A DNA stretch of 64,000 nt from Kineococcus aurantiacus (GCF_013409345.1 NZ_JACCBB010000001.1:558001-622000); one strand, 5' to 3'. Counted from the stretch's first letter, positions 44,410-53,685 are shown. Notes: generated by a model not told the origin, from the letters alone. Translations and numbers: made by a program.

Positions 44410-46284
44410 TCACTGCCCGGCGGTGTCCCCGACGGCACCCGTGGTGATCTCCTGCTCGGCCTCGGCGTCCCCGCCCCAGGTCAGCGGCAGGTCCGCCGGC
44501 GGCTGGGAGGAGGGGGCGACCCCGCGACGGGCCAGGGCGTACGTCATGACGTCCTTGAAGACCGGCCCGGCGGCCGAACCCCCGTAGTAGTTCGTCTTGG
44601 GGTCCTGCAGGATGACCGCGACGACCAGTTCGGGCTCGTCGGCGGGGGCCAGCCCGATGAACGAGGCCGTGTACCCGGAGTACCGGCCCAGGTCGGAGTC
44701 GTAGCGGTTCGCCGTGCCGGTCTTGCCCGCCACGAGGTACCCCGGGATGGCGGCGTCGGCGGCCGTGCCGGACTCGCCGACGACGGCTTGCATCATGTCC
44801 CGCAACGTCTTCGCCGTCGCCGCGCTGACGACCCGGGTGGTCTCCCCAGCGGGTTCGGCCGTGTAGTTCCCCTGGGGGTCGGACGTCCCGGCGATGAGCG
44901 TGGGTTCGGTGCGCACACCGTCGTTGGCGATGGTCGCGAACACCGACGCGGCCTGCACGGCGTTCACCGACAGCCCCTGCCCGAACATCACCGTGTAGCG
45001 CTGGGTCCCGGAGTAGTCCTCGGGTTTCGCCACGATGCCGCCGGTCTCCCCCGGGAACTCCAGCGTCGTCCTGCTGCCGAAGCCGAAGGCGCGCTGGTAG
45101 CGGTAGAGGACCTCCGCGGTCATCTTCTCCCCGGCCAGGATCGTGCCGATGTTGCTGGACTGGGCCAGGACGCCGGCGAGGGTGAGCCGCTCGTCGCCGT
45201 GCTCGTGGGAGTCGTGGAACGTCTTGTCCGACCGCTTCAGCTCACCGGGCACCGTGAACCGGCTGGCGGCCGTGTCGACGCCCTCCTCCAGCGCCGCGGC
45301 CATCGTGACGACCTTCGCCGTCGACCCCGGTTCGAAGGACTCGGTGAGCGCCGTGTTCTGCAGCTGCGCGTTCGTGAGGTGCGCGAGGTTCGTCGGGTCG
45401 ATGCTCGGGGCGCTGGCCAGGGCCAGCAGCCGCTGCTCCTTGTCCATGATGACGACCGTCCCGGAGCGGGCGCCCGTCTCGGCGACCTTCGCGGCGATCG
45501 CCGACTGGGCCTTCCACTGCAGGTCGGAGTCGATCGTCAGGTGCAGCGACGTCCCGTCGACCGGCTCGGTCGTCTCGCGGTTGCCCAGCGGGATCTCCTG
45601 ACCGCCCAGGCTGCGCTCGTAGCGCATGAGGCCGTTGCGGCCCTGCAGGAGGTGCTGGTCGGCGCTCTCGAGGCCGGACAGCGGTTTGTCGACGGTGTTG
45701 CCGTGCGCGTCGGTCTCGGCGGTGCCGAGGATGCCGACGAGCGTGGAGGACGCGGCCCCCGTCGGGTAGATGCGCTGGGTCTGGCGCACGGACGTGATCC
45801 CGGCGATGCCGAGGTCGGAGACCTGCTGCCACAGCTCGGGGGTGATGCCGACGGCGACCTTGGCGTACCGGTTGGTGCCGGTGAGCTTGGCCGTCAGGGT
45901 CTCCTCGTCGATCCCGAGGACGGGCGCCAGCAGCGCGGCCGCGCCCGCAGGCCCGGTCCCGTACCGCTCCTCGAGCTGCTTGCCGTTGCGCAGGTTGAAC
46001 CCGCTGATGGTCCGGGGGTCGGCGATGACGTCGCGCCGCTCCACCGACGTCGCCAGGACGACGCCCTCGTCGTCGAGGATGTCCCCGCGCTTGGCGTACA
46101 GCGTCGTCTCGGAGGTCCGCTGCTCCAGGGCGCGGTCGGCCAGGGCGTTGGCGTCGGCGCCCTGCAGCTGCACGAGCCGGCCGCCCAGGACGGTGAGCCC
46201 GCCCAGCACCCCGAGGGTGTAGACGCGCATCCGCATGTCGGGCCGCGGGTTCTGGTCGGCGGGCTGGGGACGGCGGCGGGACAC
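44410..46284 (-). CDS. ftsI: Penicillin-binding protein FtsI (PBP3), septal transpeptidase
   Basis: A 624-residue class B PBP. One membrane helix (about 20-38) precedes the dimerisation domain starting RGDILDDEGVVLATS. The transpeptidase domain has STAK (Ser321 nucleophile, Lys324), SSN (376-378) and KTG (521-523). There is no PASTA domain. The C-terminus is acidic. The GTG at 46284 has AGAGG about eight bases upstream. It partners FtsW in septal wall synthesis. Confidence 0.95.
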   Translation of the reverse strand: MSRRRPQPADQNPRPDMRMRVYTLGVLGGLTVLGGRLVQLQGADANALADRALEQRTSETTLYAKRGDILDDEGVVLATSVERRDVIADPRTISGFNLRNGKQLEERYGTGPAGAAALLAPVLGIDEETLTAKLTGTNRYAKVAVGITPELWQQVSDLGIAGITSVRQTQRIYPTGAASSTLVGILGTAETDAHGNTVDKPLSGLESADQHLLQGRNGLMRYERSLGGQEIPLGNRETTEPVDGTSLHLTIDSDLQWKAQSAIAAKVAETGARSGTVVIMDKEQRLLALASAPSIDPTNLAHLTNAQLQNTALTESFEPGSTAKVVTMAAALEEGVDTAASRFTVPGELKRSDKTFHDSHEHGDERLTLAGVLAQSSNIGTILAGEKMTAEVLYRYQRAFGFGSRTTLEFPGETGGIVAKPEDYSGTQRYTVMFGQGLSVNAVQAASVFATIANDGVRTEPTLIAGTSDPQGNYTAEPAGETTRVVSAATAKTLRDMMQAVVGESGTAADAAIPGYLVAGKTGTANRYDSDLGRYSGYTASFIGLAPADEPELVVAVILQDPKTNYYGGSAAGPVFKDVMTYALARRGVAPSSQPPADLPLTWGGDAEAEQEITTGAVGDTAGQ

Positions 46285-46319
46285 GCGGGAACCTCTCGGG
46301 CCGGGGTGGGCGGGCGGCG

Positions 46320-46739
46320 TCAGCGCGCCGCGCTCGCCGTCGGGCTGGGCGCCGGGGTGGCCTTCCCGACCACCCCGTGCTCGGACAGGTGCACGGGGTC
46401 GGGGGCGGCGACCATGCCGAGCTGCTGGGCGCGCCGGGCCAGCTGCTCCGGGGAGGACTGCTGGGCCAGGGACTCCGCGACGGCCTGCTGCTCGTTGCTC
46501 AGCCGCTGCGACTGGACCTGCAGGTCGGTGATCTCGTACGCGTCGCCGGCGATGGCGATGTTCGTCATGAGCAGGCCGAGCAGACCCAGGGTCAGCAGCA
46601 GCACGCACGCCACGGGCAGCGGCAGGCGCAGCCGGCGCACCACCGGCGGGGTGACGACCTGGAGCTCGGGGCGCGCCTCGGCAGACGTCTTGAGCTGGCG
46701 GACCGGAGCGTTCCGGGCCGCGATCAGGGGCTGGCTCAT
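46320..46739 (-). CDS. ftsL: FtsL-like bitopic divisome protein
   Basis: A 139-residue single-pass membrane protein. The cytoplasmic tail (1-38) leads to a helix (about 39-62) and a heptad-like coiled coil (EITDLQVQSQRLSNEQQAV). A short Pro/Ala tail ends it. Sequence similarity to known FtsL is low, as usual; position between rsmH and ftsI and topology support the call. The ATG at 46739 overlaps the rsmH stop by one base. Confidence 0.85.
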   Translation of the reverse strand: MSQPLIAARNAPVRQLKTSAEARPELQVVTPPVVRRLRLPLPVACVLLLTLGLLGLLMTNIAIAGDAYEITDLQVQSQRLSNEQQAVAESLAQQSSPEQLARRAQQLGMVAAPDPVHLSEHGVVGKATPAPSPTASAAR

Positions 46740-47893
46740 CACGGCGTCCTTCCGTCGGTCGTGCCGGGCTCGTCCGGCTCGAGGGTTTCGTGGTTCTGCC
46801 GGTCGCGGCGCCTGCGGGTCGGGCTGCGCGGGTCGTGCTGGCGGTGGCGGTCGGGGGGTCTGGGGGAATTCTCCTCGGGCAGGCGACGCACCGCACGCAG
46901 GCGCGCCGACGCGGCGCGCGGATTCTCCGCCAGTTCGTGCTCGTCGGCCTGTTCCCCGCCGCGCGTGAGGAGTTCGGCGCGCGGCCCGGATCCGGCCGGC
47001 ACGAACGGCAGGTCCGGCGGCGCCGAGCTCGAGGACAGTTGCCGCAGAACGTTCTTCACGATCCGGTCCTCGAGGGAGTGGAACGTCAGGACGGCCAGGC
47101 GACCGTCGGGCGCGAGCCGCTCGAAGGCGGCCGGCAGGGTGCGCTCGACGACCCCGAGTTCGTCGTTCACGGCGATGCGCAGGGCCTGGAAGGTGCGTTT
47201 GGCGGGGTTGCCCCCGGTGCGCCGCGTGGCGGCAGGCACGTTGTCCCGCACCAGGTCCACGAGCCGGGCGGAGTTGGCGAACGGCGCCGACTGGCGTTCG
47301 CGCAGGACGGCCGAGGCGATGCGCGGGGCGAACTTCTCCTCGCCGTAGGTCCGCAGGACGCGCGTCAACTCGCTGTGGGAGAACGTGTTCAGCAGGTCCG
47401 CGGCGGTGGGCCCGACCGTGGGGTCCATGCGCATGTCCAGCGCGGTGTCCCGCGCGTAGGAGAAACCCCGGTCGTCGTCGTCGAGCTGCAGGGACGAGAC
47501 GCCGAGGTCGAGGAACACCGCGTCGACGGTCTCCAGACCCAGGTCGTCCAGGGCCTCGGTGAAGTCGTCGGAGACGCTGTGGACGAGGGTGACGCGGTCG
47601 CCGAACTCGTGCAGGCGGTGGGCGGCGAGTTCCAGGGCGTGGGGATCGCGGTCCATGCCGACCAGCCGCAGCCCGGGGTGCCGGCGCAGGAGTTCGGCGG
47701 CGTGCCCGCCCATGCCGAGGGTGAGGTCCACGCTGACCGCGCCCTCGTGCTGCAGGGCCGGGGACAGCACCTGCGTGCAGCGCTCGAGCATGACCGACGC
47801 GTGCCGGCTCGCGGCCTCCGCGGCACGCGTGCCGGGCGACCGCCGGTCGTCCACCTGGTCCACCCCCTGCCCCGCCGTCCGCACCGCCGTCAC
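46739..47893 (-). CDS. rsmH: 16S rRNA (cytosine1402-N4)-methyltransferase
   Basis: A 384-residue SAM-dependent methyltransferase acting on C1402 of 16S rRNA. HASVMLERC, VDLTLGMGGHAAELL (SAM loop), GMDRDPHAL, VFLDLGVSSLQLD, RGFSY, NPAKRTFQALRIAVNDEL and LTFHSLEDRIVKN are all present. It carries an N-terminal extension (about 35 residues) and a long Arg/Pro-rich C-terminal tail. The GTG at 47893 is preferred; internal GTGs could shorten the extension. It is separated from mraZ by two hairpins. Confidence 0.94.
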   Translation of the reverse strand: MTAVRTAGQGVDQVDDRRSPGTRAAEAASRHASVMLERCTQVLSPALQHEGAVSVDLTLGMGGHAAELLRRHPGLRLVGMDRDPHALELAAHRLHEFGDRVTLVHSVSDDFTEALDDLGLETVDAVFLDLGVSSLQLDDDDRGFSYARDTALDMRMDPTVGPTAADLLNTFSHSELTRVLRTYGEEKFAPRIASAVLRERQSAPFANSARLVDLVRDNVPAATRRTGGNPAKRTFQALRIAVNDELGVVERTLPAAFERLAPDGRLAVLTFHSLEDRIVKNVLRQLSSSSAPPDLPFVPAGSGPRAELLTRGGEQADEHELAENPRAASARLRAVRRLPEENSPRPPDRHRQHDPRSPTRRRRDRQNHETLEPDEPGTTDGRTP

Positions 47894-47986
47894 GCCCTGC
47901 CACCTCTGGTCCGCTGGAGCCGTCGACCCCGGTCCCCATCCGCTCGGTTCCCCGGGCCCTGGCGCCGGGGAAGTGGCGTCAGGACC

Positions 47987-48020
47987 GTCGGGGACCGGGC
48001 GGCTGGAGGCCGCGCCCGAC
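47987..48020 (-). terminator. Second hairpin in the mraZ-rsmH gap
   Basis: Outer arms GTCGGG/CCCGAC and an inner GCGGC/GCCGC stem with a 5-base loop TGGAG form a compound hairpin downstream of the first one. Confidence 0.45.
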
Positions 48021-48023
48021 GGA

Positions 48024-48047
48024 CCTCGAGCCGTCGACGGCTCGAGG
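48024..48047 (-). terminator. 24-base perfect palindrome after mraZ
   Basis: CCTCGAGCCGTC is followed directly by its reverse complement. As RNA it folds into a 10-bp stem with a TCGA tetraloop, seven bases after the mraZ stop. It is a candidate attenuator limiting read-through into rsmH. Confidence 0.55.
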
Positions 48048-48054
48048 GTGAGGA

Positions 48055-48486
48055 TCAGAGGATCCCCGGCAGGACCTCCTCGCTGCGTTCGGCGAAGGAC
48101 GTCTCGGCGTCCTGCAGGTAGGTCTCCCAGGTGGGCAGGTCCCACAGCTCGACGCGGCTGCCGGCGCCGATGACGGCGACGTCGCGGTCGAGCCCGGCGT
48201 ACTGGCGCAGCAGCGGGGGCACGGTGACGCGGCCCTGCTTGTCCGGGACCTCGCTCGAGGCACCCGACAGGAAGACGCGCTGGTAGTCGCGCGCCTCCTT
48301 GTTGGTGAGCGGCGCTCGCCGCAGCTCCTCGTGCATCCGCTGGAACTCCTGCATCGGGAAGACGTAGAGGCAGCGGTCCTGCCCCCGGGTGATCACCAAA
48401 CCGTCGAGCAGCTGGTCCCGGAAACGCGCCGGGAGGATCAGCCGCCCCTTGTCGTCCAGTCGAGGGGTGTGGGTGCCCAGGAACAC
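48055..48486 (-). CDS. mraZ: Transcriptional regulator MraZ
   Basis: A 143-residue protein with two AbrB-like SpoVT domains, each with a DxxGR motif: [18 protein letters not shown] at the start and [19 protein letters not shown] in the second half. It forms rings that bind repeats in its own promoter and represses the dcw operon in E. coli. The GTG at 48486 is chosen because GGAGG lies six bases upstream and the length matches mycobacterial MraZ; the adjacent GTG at 48489 is too close to that site. Three MraZ-type repeats lie upstream. Confidence 0.95.
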   Translation of the reverse strand: MFLGTHTPRLDDKGRLILPARFRDQLLDGLVITRGQDRCLYVFPMQEFQRMHEELRRAPLTNKEARDYQRVFLSGASSEVPDKQGRVTVPPLLRQYAGLDRDVAVIGAGSRVELWDLPTWETYLQDAETSFAERSEEVLPGIL

Positions 48487-48961
48487 CACGCACCTCCACC
48501 GAACGGCTTCGTGCCTGTTCGTCCGACCCCCTGTGGACCAGACTCCTCCACCGTACTCCACTTTCCTCCACCGTCAACGCCGTTCGACCCAGAGTGACGG
48601 CGCGACTGCGGTGTCGACCCAGGTCAGAGGCGGTGCGGCGCGGTGGGGCAGCTCGGGGCCCGTCACCGTCGTCACCGTCCGCACACGGCCCGCCGGACCG
48701 CTCCACGGGCCCCGCGCGGCCGCCCCCGGGCCCCGGGACCGCCGCGGACACCCACGGGTGGGGGGAAGTGGGGGTGGCGGGGGCCGGTCGTCCCCCCGCG
48801 GGTGCGCCGGTGGACGGGCGGAGGGGGTGCCCCGTGGGGCACAGTGGAGGCGTCCGGCGCCGGTGCCCGGTCGTCGGGTCCCCACGGCCCCGCGGCCGGG
48901 CACCGCACGCCGGGGACGGACGTTCGATCCCGCGACGTCCACCGAGCGGAGACGAGGGCAC
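48487..48961. other. Divergent intergenic region between mraZ and the MoxR gene
   Basis: 475 bases with the mraZ promoter on the left (48546-48577). A TGGTCCACA near-match to the actinobacterial DnaA box lies at 48531-48539 (minus strand). The remaining 350 bases toward the MoxR gene are G/C-run-rich with no recognised gene or clear promoter. Confidence 0.5.
48546..48577 (-). promoter_or_regulatory. mraZ promoter with three MraZ-binding repeats
   Basis: Read on the minus strand, GTGGAG occurs three times at exact 10-base spacing (48571-48566, 48561-48556, 48551-48546). A TTGACG -35 (48577-48572) and a TACGGT -10 (48555-48550), 16 bases apart, are interleaved with the repeats, so bound MraZ would block RNA polymerase. 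The predicted leader is about 57 bases. Confidence 0.8.
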
Positions 48962-49981
48962 GTGACCACGACGAGCGCACTTCCCGGCAGCCACCCCGCA
49001 GAGCCCCTGCCCCTCCCCCCGCAGGAGCTGCCCGCCGCGCTCGACCGGCTGCGCAGCACCGCCGACGCGCTCGCCGCCGCCGTCGACGGGGTGATCCAGG
49101 GCAAGGACGAGACGGTCCGGCTCGCCCTGACCGTGCTGTTCGCCGAGGGGCACCTGCTGGTCGAGGACGTCCCCGGCGTCGGCAAGACCATGCTCGCCAA
49201 GTCGCTGGCCCGCGCCGTCCAGGGCACGGTCCGGCGCATCCAGTTCACCCCCGACCTGCTGCCCAGCGACGTCACCGGGTCCAGCGTCTGGAACCAGGAG
49301 CGGGCCGCCTTCGAGTTCCGCCCCGGCGCGGTGTTCGCCAACGTCGTCATCGGCGACGAGATCAACCGCGCCTCGCCCAAGACGCAGTCCGCGCTGCTGG
49401 AGTGCATGGAGGAGGGGCAGGTCACCGTCGACGGCACGACGTGGCAGCTGGACCGCCCGTTCATCGTCTTCGCGACGCAGAACCCCGTGGAGATGGACGG
49501 CACCTACCCCCTGCCCGAGGCCCAGCGCGACCGGTTCATGGCCCGCGTCTCCATGGGCTACCCCTCCGCCGCGGCCGAGCTGACCATGCTCAGCGAGCAC
49601 GGGGCCACCGCACCGCTGGAGGCCGTCGAACCCGTCGTCGACGTCGCCGAGGTCCGGGAGCTGTCCGGCGCGGTCCGCGGCGTGCACGCGGCCGACGCCC
49701 TCAAGCAGTACGTCGTGGACCTCGTGCGCCGCACGCGCACCCACCCCGACCTGCGGCTGGGCGCCTCCCCCCGCGCCGCGCTGCACCTGCTGCGGGCCGC
49801 CCGGTCCCGGGCCGCGCTGCAGGGCCGCGACCACGTCCTGCCCGACGACGTGCAGGCCCTGGCCGTGCCCGTGGTCGCCCACCGCCTGCTGCTGACCGCC
49901 GACGCCCTCCTGGCCGGCCGCGACGGCGCGGACGTGGTGACCGACGTCCTGCGCACCACGGCCCTGCCCAGCCCGCGGTGA
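48962..49981 (+). CDS. MoxR-family AAA+ ATPase
   Basis: A 339-residue ATPase of the MoxR group, proposed to act as a chaperone for protein-complex maturation. Walker A GVGKT is at 72-76 and Walker B VVIGDEIN near 128-135, followed by the MoxR motifs LLECMEEGQVTVDG and FATQNPVEMDGTYPLPEAQRDRF. A Ser/Pro-rich N-terminus of about 25 residues precedes the fold. It heads a three-gene coupled operon with DUF58 and transglutaminase proteins, a conserved trio. Confidence 0.93.
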   Translation: MTTTSALPGSHPAEPLPLPPQELPAALDRLRSTADALAAAVDGVIQGKDETVRLALTVLFAEGHLLVEDVPGVGKTMLAKSLARAVQGTVRRIQFTPDLLPSDVTGSSVWNQERAAFEFRPGAVFANVVIGDEINRASPKTQSALLECMEEGQVTVDGTTWQLDRPFIVFATQNPVEMDGTYPLPEAQRDRFMARVSMGYPSAAAELTMLSEHGATAPLEAVEPVVDVAEVRELSGAVRGVHAADALKQYVVDLVRRTRTHPDLRLGASPRAALHLLRAARSRAALQGRDHVLPDDVQALAVPVVAHRLLLTADALLAGRDGADVVTDVLRTTALPSPR

Positions 49982-51312
49982 GCCCGTCCGCCTCCCCCGC
50001 CGGCGCCGTGCGCCTGCGGCCGACCCCCCGGGGGTGGGTCTTCGCCGGGGTGGGCCTGGTGGCCGGTGCGGGGGCCCCGCTGCTGGGTCAGCGCGACATC
50101 CTGCGCGTGGCCCTGCTGCTGCTCGTGCTGGTCGCGGTGGCCGCCTGGTCGACCCGGCGCAGCGCGCGGACCGTCGACCTCGTGTCGAGGTCCAAGGACG
50201 AGCTCGTCGAGGCCGGGGTCCCCAGCACCGTCCGGCTCGCCGTGGTCGGCCACGCCCGGGCTGGTGTCCGCCTCGTGGTGGAGGACCGCGCCCCCCTCGC
50301 CCTCGGCGGCACGACGCGGCTCGCCGTGCCGCGCCTGCGCGAGGACGAGACCCTCGACCTGGAGTACAGGGTGAGGTCGGAGGTGCGGGGCTCCTACTCC
50401 CTGGGACCCGCCACCGTCGTCGCCGTGGACGTCTTCGGCCTCGTGCGCGCGACCCGCACCCTCGGCGCCCCCGTCACCCTCGACGTCCTGCCGCGGGTCC
50501 ACCCGCTGGCCGAGCTCACCCTCGGTGAGCTGGGCGGGTCCCGCGGTTCGTCGGCCAGCGCCTCCGCCGCGGCCGCCCCCGACGACGTCTCGATCCGCGA
50601 GTACCGCGTCGGCGACGACCTGCGGCGCGTGCACTGGCGCTCCACCGCCCGCCGCGGCGCCGTCATGGTCCGCTCCGACGAGCACCCCGGCCGCCCCGAC
50701 GTCGTGGTGCTGCTGGACACCCGGACCGGCGCCCACGCCGGACCGGGAGCCGCCAGCTCCCTGGAGTGGGCCATCAGCGCCGCGGCCTCGGTCGCCGCGC
50801 ACCTGCAGCGGCGCCGGCACCGGGTGCGCCTCCTGCACGACGGCGCCTTCGACCCCCCGCGGGAGCTGGACGACACCTCGGCCGTGCGCGGGCTCATGCG
50901 GTCCCTGGCCCGGTTGCGCCCCGGCCCCGCGGACGGGCTGGCCCGCTCGGTGGCCGCGTTGGGCCGCGGGGAGTCGACGCTGCTGGTCGCCGTGCTCGGC
51001 GCGGTCGACGAGGCCGACGTCGCCCCCCTGCTGTCCGCCCGCCCGCTGGGCGTGCCCGCGCTGGCGGTGCTGCTGCGCACCACCGCGTGGGGCGGCTCCG
51101 AGGACACCGCCTCCCCCGGCCTCGAACGGGCCCGGCTCGTGCTGGCGCGCGCCGGCTGGCGGACGGCCGTGGCCGGGCCCGGTGACACCGTGCCCGAGGT
51201 CTGGGCCCACCTGGCGCGCGCCGGGTCCGGCGGTTCCCCGACCCCGGCGGTCCCGCCCCCCGCCCCGCCCACCACCGCCACCCCCACCACAGTCGAGGAG
51301 GTCACCCCGTGA
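49978..51312 (+). CDS. DUF58 family membrane-anchored protein
   Basis: A 444-residue protein. Two hydrophobic helices near the N-terminus (about residues 18-55) are followed by a beta-rich extracytoplasmic-looking segment, then the DUF58 core YRVGDDLRRVHWRSTARRG and a von Willebrand-like LLDTRTG segment. The C-terminus is Pro/Thr-rich. DUF58 proteins are recurrent partners of MoxR ATPases. GTGA overlaps occur with both neighbours (49978 and 51309). Confidence 0.9.
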   Translation: MSPSASPAGAVRLRPTPRGWVFAGVGLVAGAGAPLLGQRDILRVALLLLVLVAVAAWSTRRSARTVDLVSRSKDELVEAGVPSTVRLAVVGHARAGVRLVVEDRAPLALGGTTRLAVPRLREDETLDLEYRVRSEVRGSYSLGPATVVAVDVFGLVRATRTLGAPVTLDVLPRVHPLAELTLGELGGSRGSSASASAAAAPDDVSIREYRVGDDLRRVHWRSTARRGAVMVRSDEHPGRPDVVVLLDTRTGAHAGPGAASSLEWAISAAASVAAHLQRRRHRVRLLHDGAFDPPRELDDTSAVRGLMRSLARLRPGPADGLARSVAALGRGESTLLVAVLGAVDEADVAPLLSARPLGVPALAVLLRTTAWGGSEDTASPGLERARLVLARAGWRTAVAGPGDTVPEVWAHLARAGSGGSPTPAVPPPAPPTTATPTTVEEVTP

Positions 51313-53603
51313 CACGCAGCGCCCGCACCGCCCTGTGGGCCGCAGCCGCCAGCGCCGCCGCGGTGCTCACCCTGCGCCCGCTGGTCGTCTCCTCCGGCTG
51401 GGTCGTCGGCGCGCTCGGGGTGGTGTGCGCCGTGGCCGGTGCGGGTCTGCTCGTGCGGGGCCTGTTCCACCGGCGCGGCCTGGCCGTCGCGGTCCAGGCC
51501 CTCGTGGTGCTGGGCGTCCTGGTGGTCCTGTTCAACGGCGGGACGGCGCTGGCGGGCGTCGTGCCGACACCGGCCACGTTCTCCCGGCTGGCCCAGCTCG
51601 CGGCCGACGGCGTGCAGGTCGTGCAGCGGTACAGCGTCCCGGCCGTGGACCTGCGCGGCCTGCGGCTGCTGCTCGTCAGCGGCGCCGGACTGGTGGCGTT
51701 CGCGGTGGACCTGTTCGCGGTGACGCTGCGGCGGCCGGCGCTGGCGGGGGTGCCGCTGCTGGGTGTGGTCGCGGTGCCCCTGGCCCTGACCCCGGGCGGG
51801 TCGAGCGCGATCGCCTTCGTCGTGGCGGCCGTGCCGTTCCTCGTGCTCCTGGCCGGGGACCGCCGCCCCGCGCCGCGGCGCAGCGCCTCCGGCGGCGGCC
51901 GCTCGGTGGTGGGGGTCACGGCGGGCGCGACGGCCGCGGTGGCGCTCGTGGCCGCCGTCGCCGTCCCCGCCGCGGTCCCCGACCTCGACGAGCGACCCCT
52001 GACCATCGACACCGGGCCCGGCGACACGATCGCGGTGATCAACCCGATCCTGAACCTCAAGGCCTCGCTGGGGGCGCGCTCGGACGCGACGATCATCACC
52101 TACCAGACCGACGAGCCCGACCCCGCGCCGCTGCGCATCGTGACGGCCGACGTCTTCGACGGGCAGACGTGGGCGCCGAGCACGGGGGCGGACATCCCCC
52201 GCAGCCAGCGCGTGCAGGACGGGCTGACCCAGGCCCCCGGCCTCTCCGACGCCGTGCGGGACGCCTCGGTGGTGCGGACGACGTCCATCGCGGTCCGCGG
52301 CCTGGACCAGACGTACCTGCCGCTGCCCTACCCGAGCGTGCGCGTCGACATCGCCGGGGACTGGCTGTTCGAGAAGGACAGCCTCAACGTCGTCGGGGAC
52401 GGGGAGACGACGCGGGGCCGGTCGTACACGGCGACCCACCTGGAGGTCGACCCCACCGAGGCGGAGCTGCGGGCCGCGCCCCGAGAGGCGCCGGACGACG
52501 TCCAGGAGCGGTACACCGCCCTGCCGGACTCGCTGCCGCAGGTGGTGCGGGACACGGCGGTGCAGGTGACGCAGGGGTCGACCGACCACTACGAGCAGGC
52601 CGCGGCGCTGCAGCGGTACTTCCGCTCCACGGGCGGGTTCACCTACTCCACGACCGCGCCGAACGACGGCGGCGCCGACGCCGTCGCGACTTTCCTCAAC
52701 GAGAAGTCCGGGTTCTGCGTCCAGTTCGCCTCGGCGATGGCCGTGATGGCCCGCTCGCTGGGCATCCCCGCGCGGGTGGCCATCGGGTTCCTGCCGGGTG
52801 AGGAGGTCGCGGACGGGCAGACCAGCGGCGGGCGCTGGCGGATCAGCGCGCAGGACGCCCACGCGTGGCCGGAGCTGTACTTCGACGGCGTGGGGTGGGT
52901 GCGGTTCGAGCCGACCCCGGCGACCCGCACGGGCCAGTCCCCGGCCTGGACGACGCCGGCGATCACCTCCCCGGCGGCGCCGTCGGTCTCCCCCGGCGCG
53001 GCGCTGCCCAGCGCGTCGGCCACGACCGCGACGGCGACGGCCAGCACCTCGACCGCCACGACGTCGGCCGCGGCGGCCCAGGCCGAGCCGACCGGCTGGG
53101 ACCGGTTCGCGGCGCTGCCGTGGGGCTGGATCCTCGGGGCGCTGCTGCTGGTCGTGGCGGCGCTGACCCCGCGGGTCTCCGCGGCCCGGCTGTCGCGGCG
53201 GCGCTGGGCCCGGGTCGAGGACCGGGCGAGCTCGGCGGAGGCCGCGTGGAGCGAGCTGACCGACCGGGTGCACGACCTCGGGCTGAGCTGGCCGGCCTCC
53301 GCGACGCCCCGGCAGCGGGAGGCGGCCCTGGGCGGTCTCCTGCAGGCGGGGTCACCGGCGGGGGTGGAGCTGCAGCGGGTGCGGGCAGCGGTCGAGAGCG
53401 CCCGCTTCGGCGCGGCCCCCGCGCGCGGCGGGGTCCTGCTGGACGAGCGGACCGACCGGCAGTCGGGCCGTCTCGTGCGGTCGCAGGTGGACGTCGTCGT
53501 CGACGCCGTCGCGGCGACCCGGCCCCGGTGGCGGCGGTGGCGGGCCCGGTTGTTCCCGATGGCCGGGGTGCGGCGCTTCCTGGACTGGTGGGACGCGGAC
53601 TGA
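51309..53603 (+). CDS. TgpA-like transmembrane transglutaminase-domain protein
   Basis: A 764-residue protein with six to seven N-terminal helices (1-225), a large extracytoplasmic region, one more helix (about 603-622) and a cytoplasmic tail with DUF4129-like character. The transglutaminase core has Cys470 (SGFCVQFASAMAVMARSLGIPARV) and His518 (DAHAWPELYF), with Glu534 in WVRFEPTP where Asp is usual. A Ser/Thr/Ala linker lies at 545-590. The GTG at 51309 overlaps the DUF58 stop and has GAGGAGG upstream. The operon may handle cell-envelope protein crosslinking or processing; this is inference. Confidence 0.9.
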   Translation: MTRSARTALWAAAASAAAVLTLRPLVVSSGWVVGALGVVCAVAGAGLLVRGLFHRRGLAVAVQALVVLGVLVVLFNGGTALAGVVPTPATFSRLAQLAADGVQVVQRYSVPAVDLRGLRLLLVSGAGLVAFAVDLFAVTLRRPALAGVPLLGVVAVPLALTPGGSSAIAFVVAAVPFLVLLAGDRRPAPRRSASGGGRSVVGVTAGATAAVALVAAVAVPAAVPDLDERPLTIDTGPGDTIAVINPILNLKASLGARSDATIITYQTDEPDPAPLRIVTADVFDGQTWAPSTGADIPRSQRVQDGLTQAPGLSDAVRDASVVRTTSIAVRGLDQTYLPLPYPSVRVDIAGDWLFEKDSLNVVGDGETTRGRSYTATHLEVDPTEAELRAAPREAPDDVQERYTALPDSLPQVVRDTAVQVTQGSTDHYEQAAALQRYFRSTGGFTYSTTAPNDGGADAVATFLNEKSGFCVQFASAMAVMARSLGIPARVAIGFLPGEEVADGQTSGGRWRISAQDAHAWPELYFDGVGWVRFEPTPATRTGQSPAWTTPAITSPAAPSVSPGAALPSASATTATATASTSTATTSAAAAQAEPTGWDRFAALPWGWILGALLLVVAALTPRVSAARLSRRRWARVEDRASSAEAAWSELTDRVHDLGLSWPASATPRQREAALGGLLQAGSPAGVELQRVRAAVESARFGAAPARGGVLLDERTDRQSGRLVRSQVDVVVDAVAATRPRWRRWRARLFPMAGVRRFLDWWDAD

Positions 53604-53604
53604 C

Positions 53605-53653
53605 GGCACACGAGGAGGCCCCCGTCGCGGTGCGGCGGGGGCCTCCTCGTGCC
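53605..53653. terminator. Strong bidirectional terminator hairpin
   Basis: The 14-base arms CGAGGAGGCCCCCG (53611-53624) and CGGGGGCCTCCTCG (53636-53649) are perfectly complementary with an 11-base loop; flanking GGCA/TGCC extends the stem. It starts two bases after the transglutaminase gene's stop, between convergent genes. Confidence 0.8.
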
Positions 53654-53685
53654 GGGCCGGAGCGGTGGTGCGCGCCCGGGAACGG

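Noticed and set aside
48531-48539. TGGTCCACA as a DnaA box before mraZ
   Set aside because: One mismatch to TTGTCCACA and a single copy; too weak to list as a site.
50394-53273. A 959-residue minus-strand frame opposite DUF58 and transglutaminase
   Set aside because: Arg/Gly/Pro-rich antisense of two well-recognised genes.
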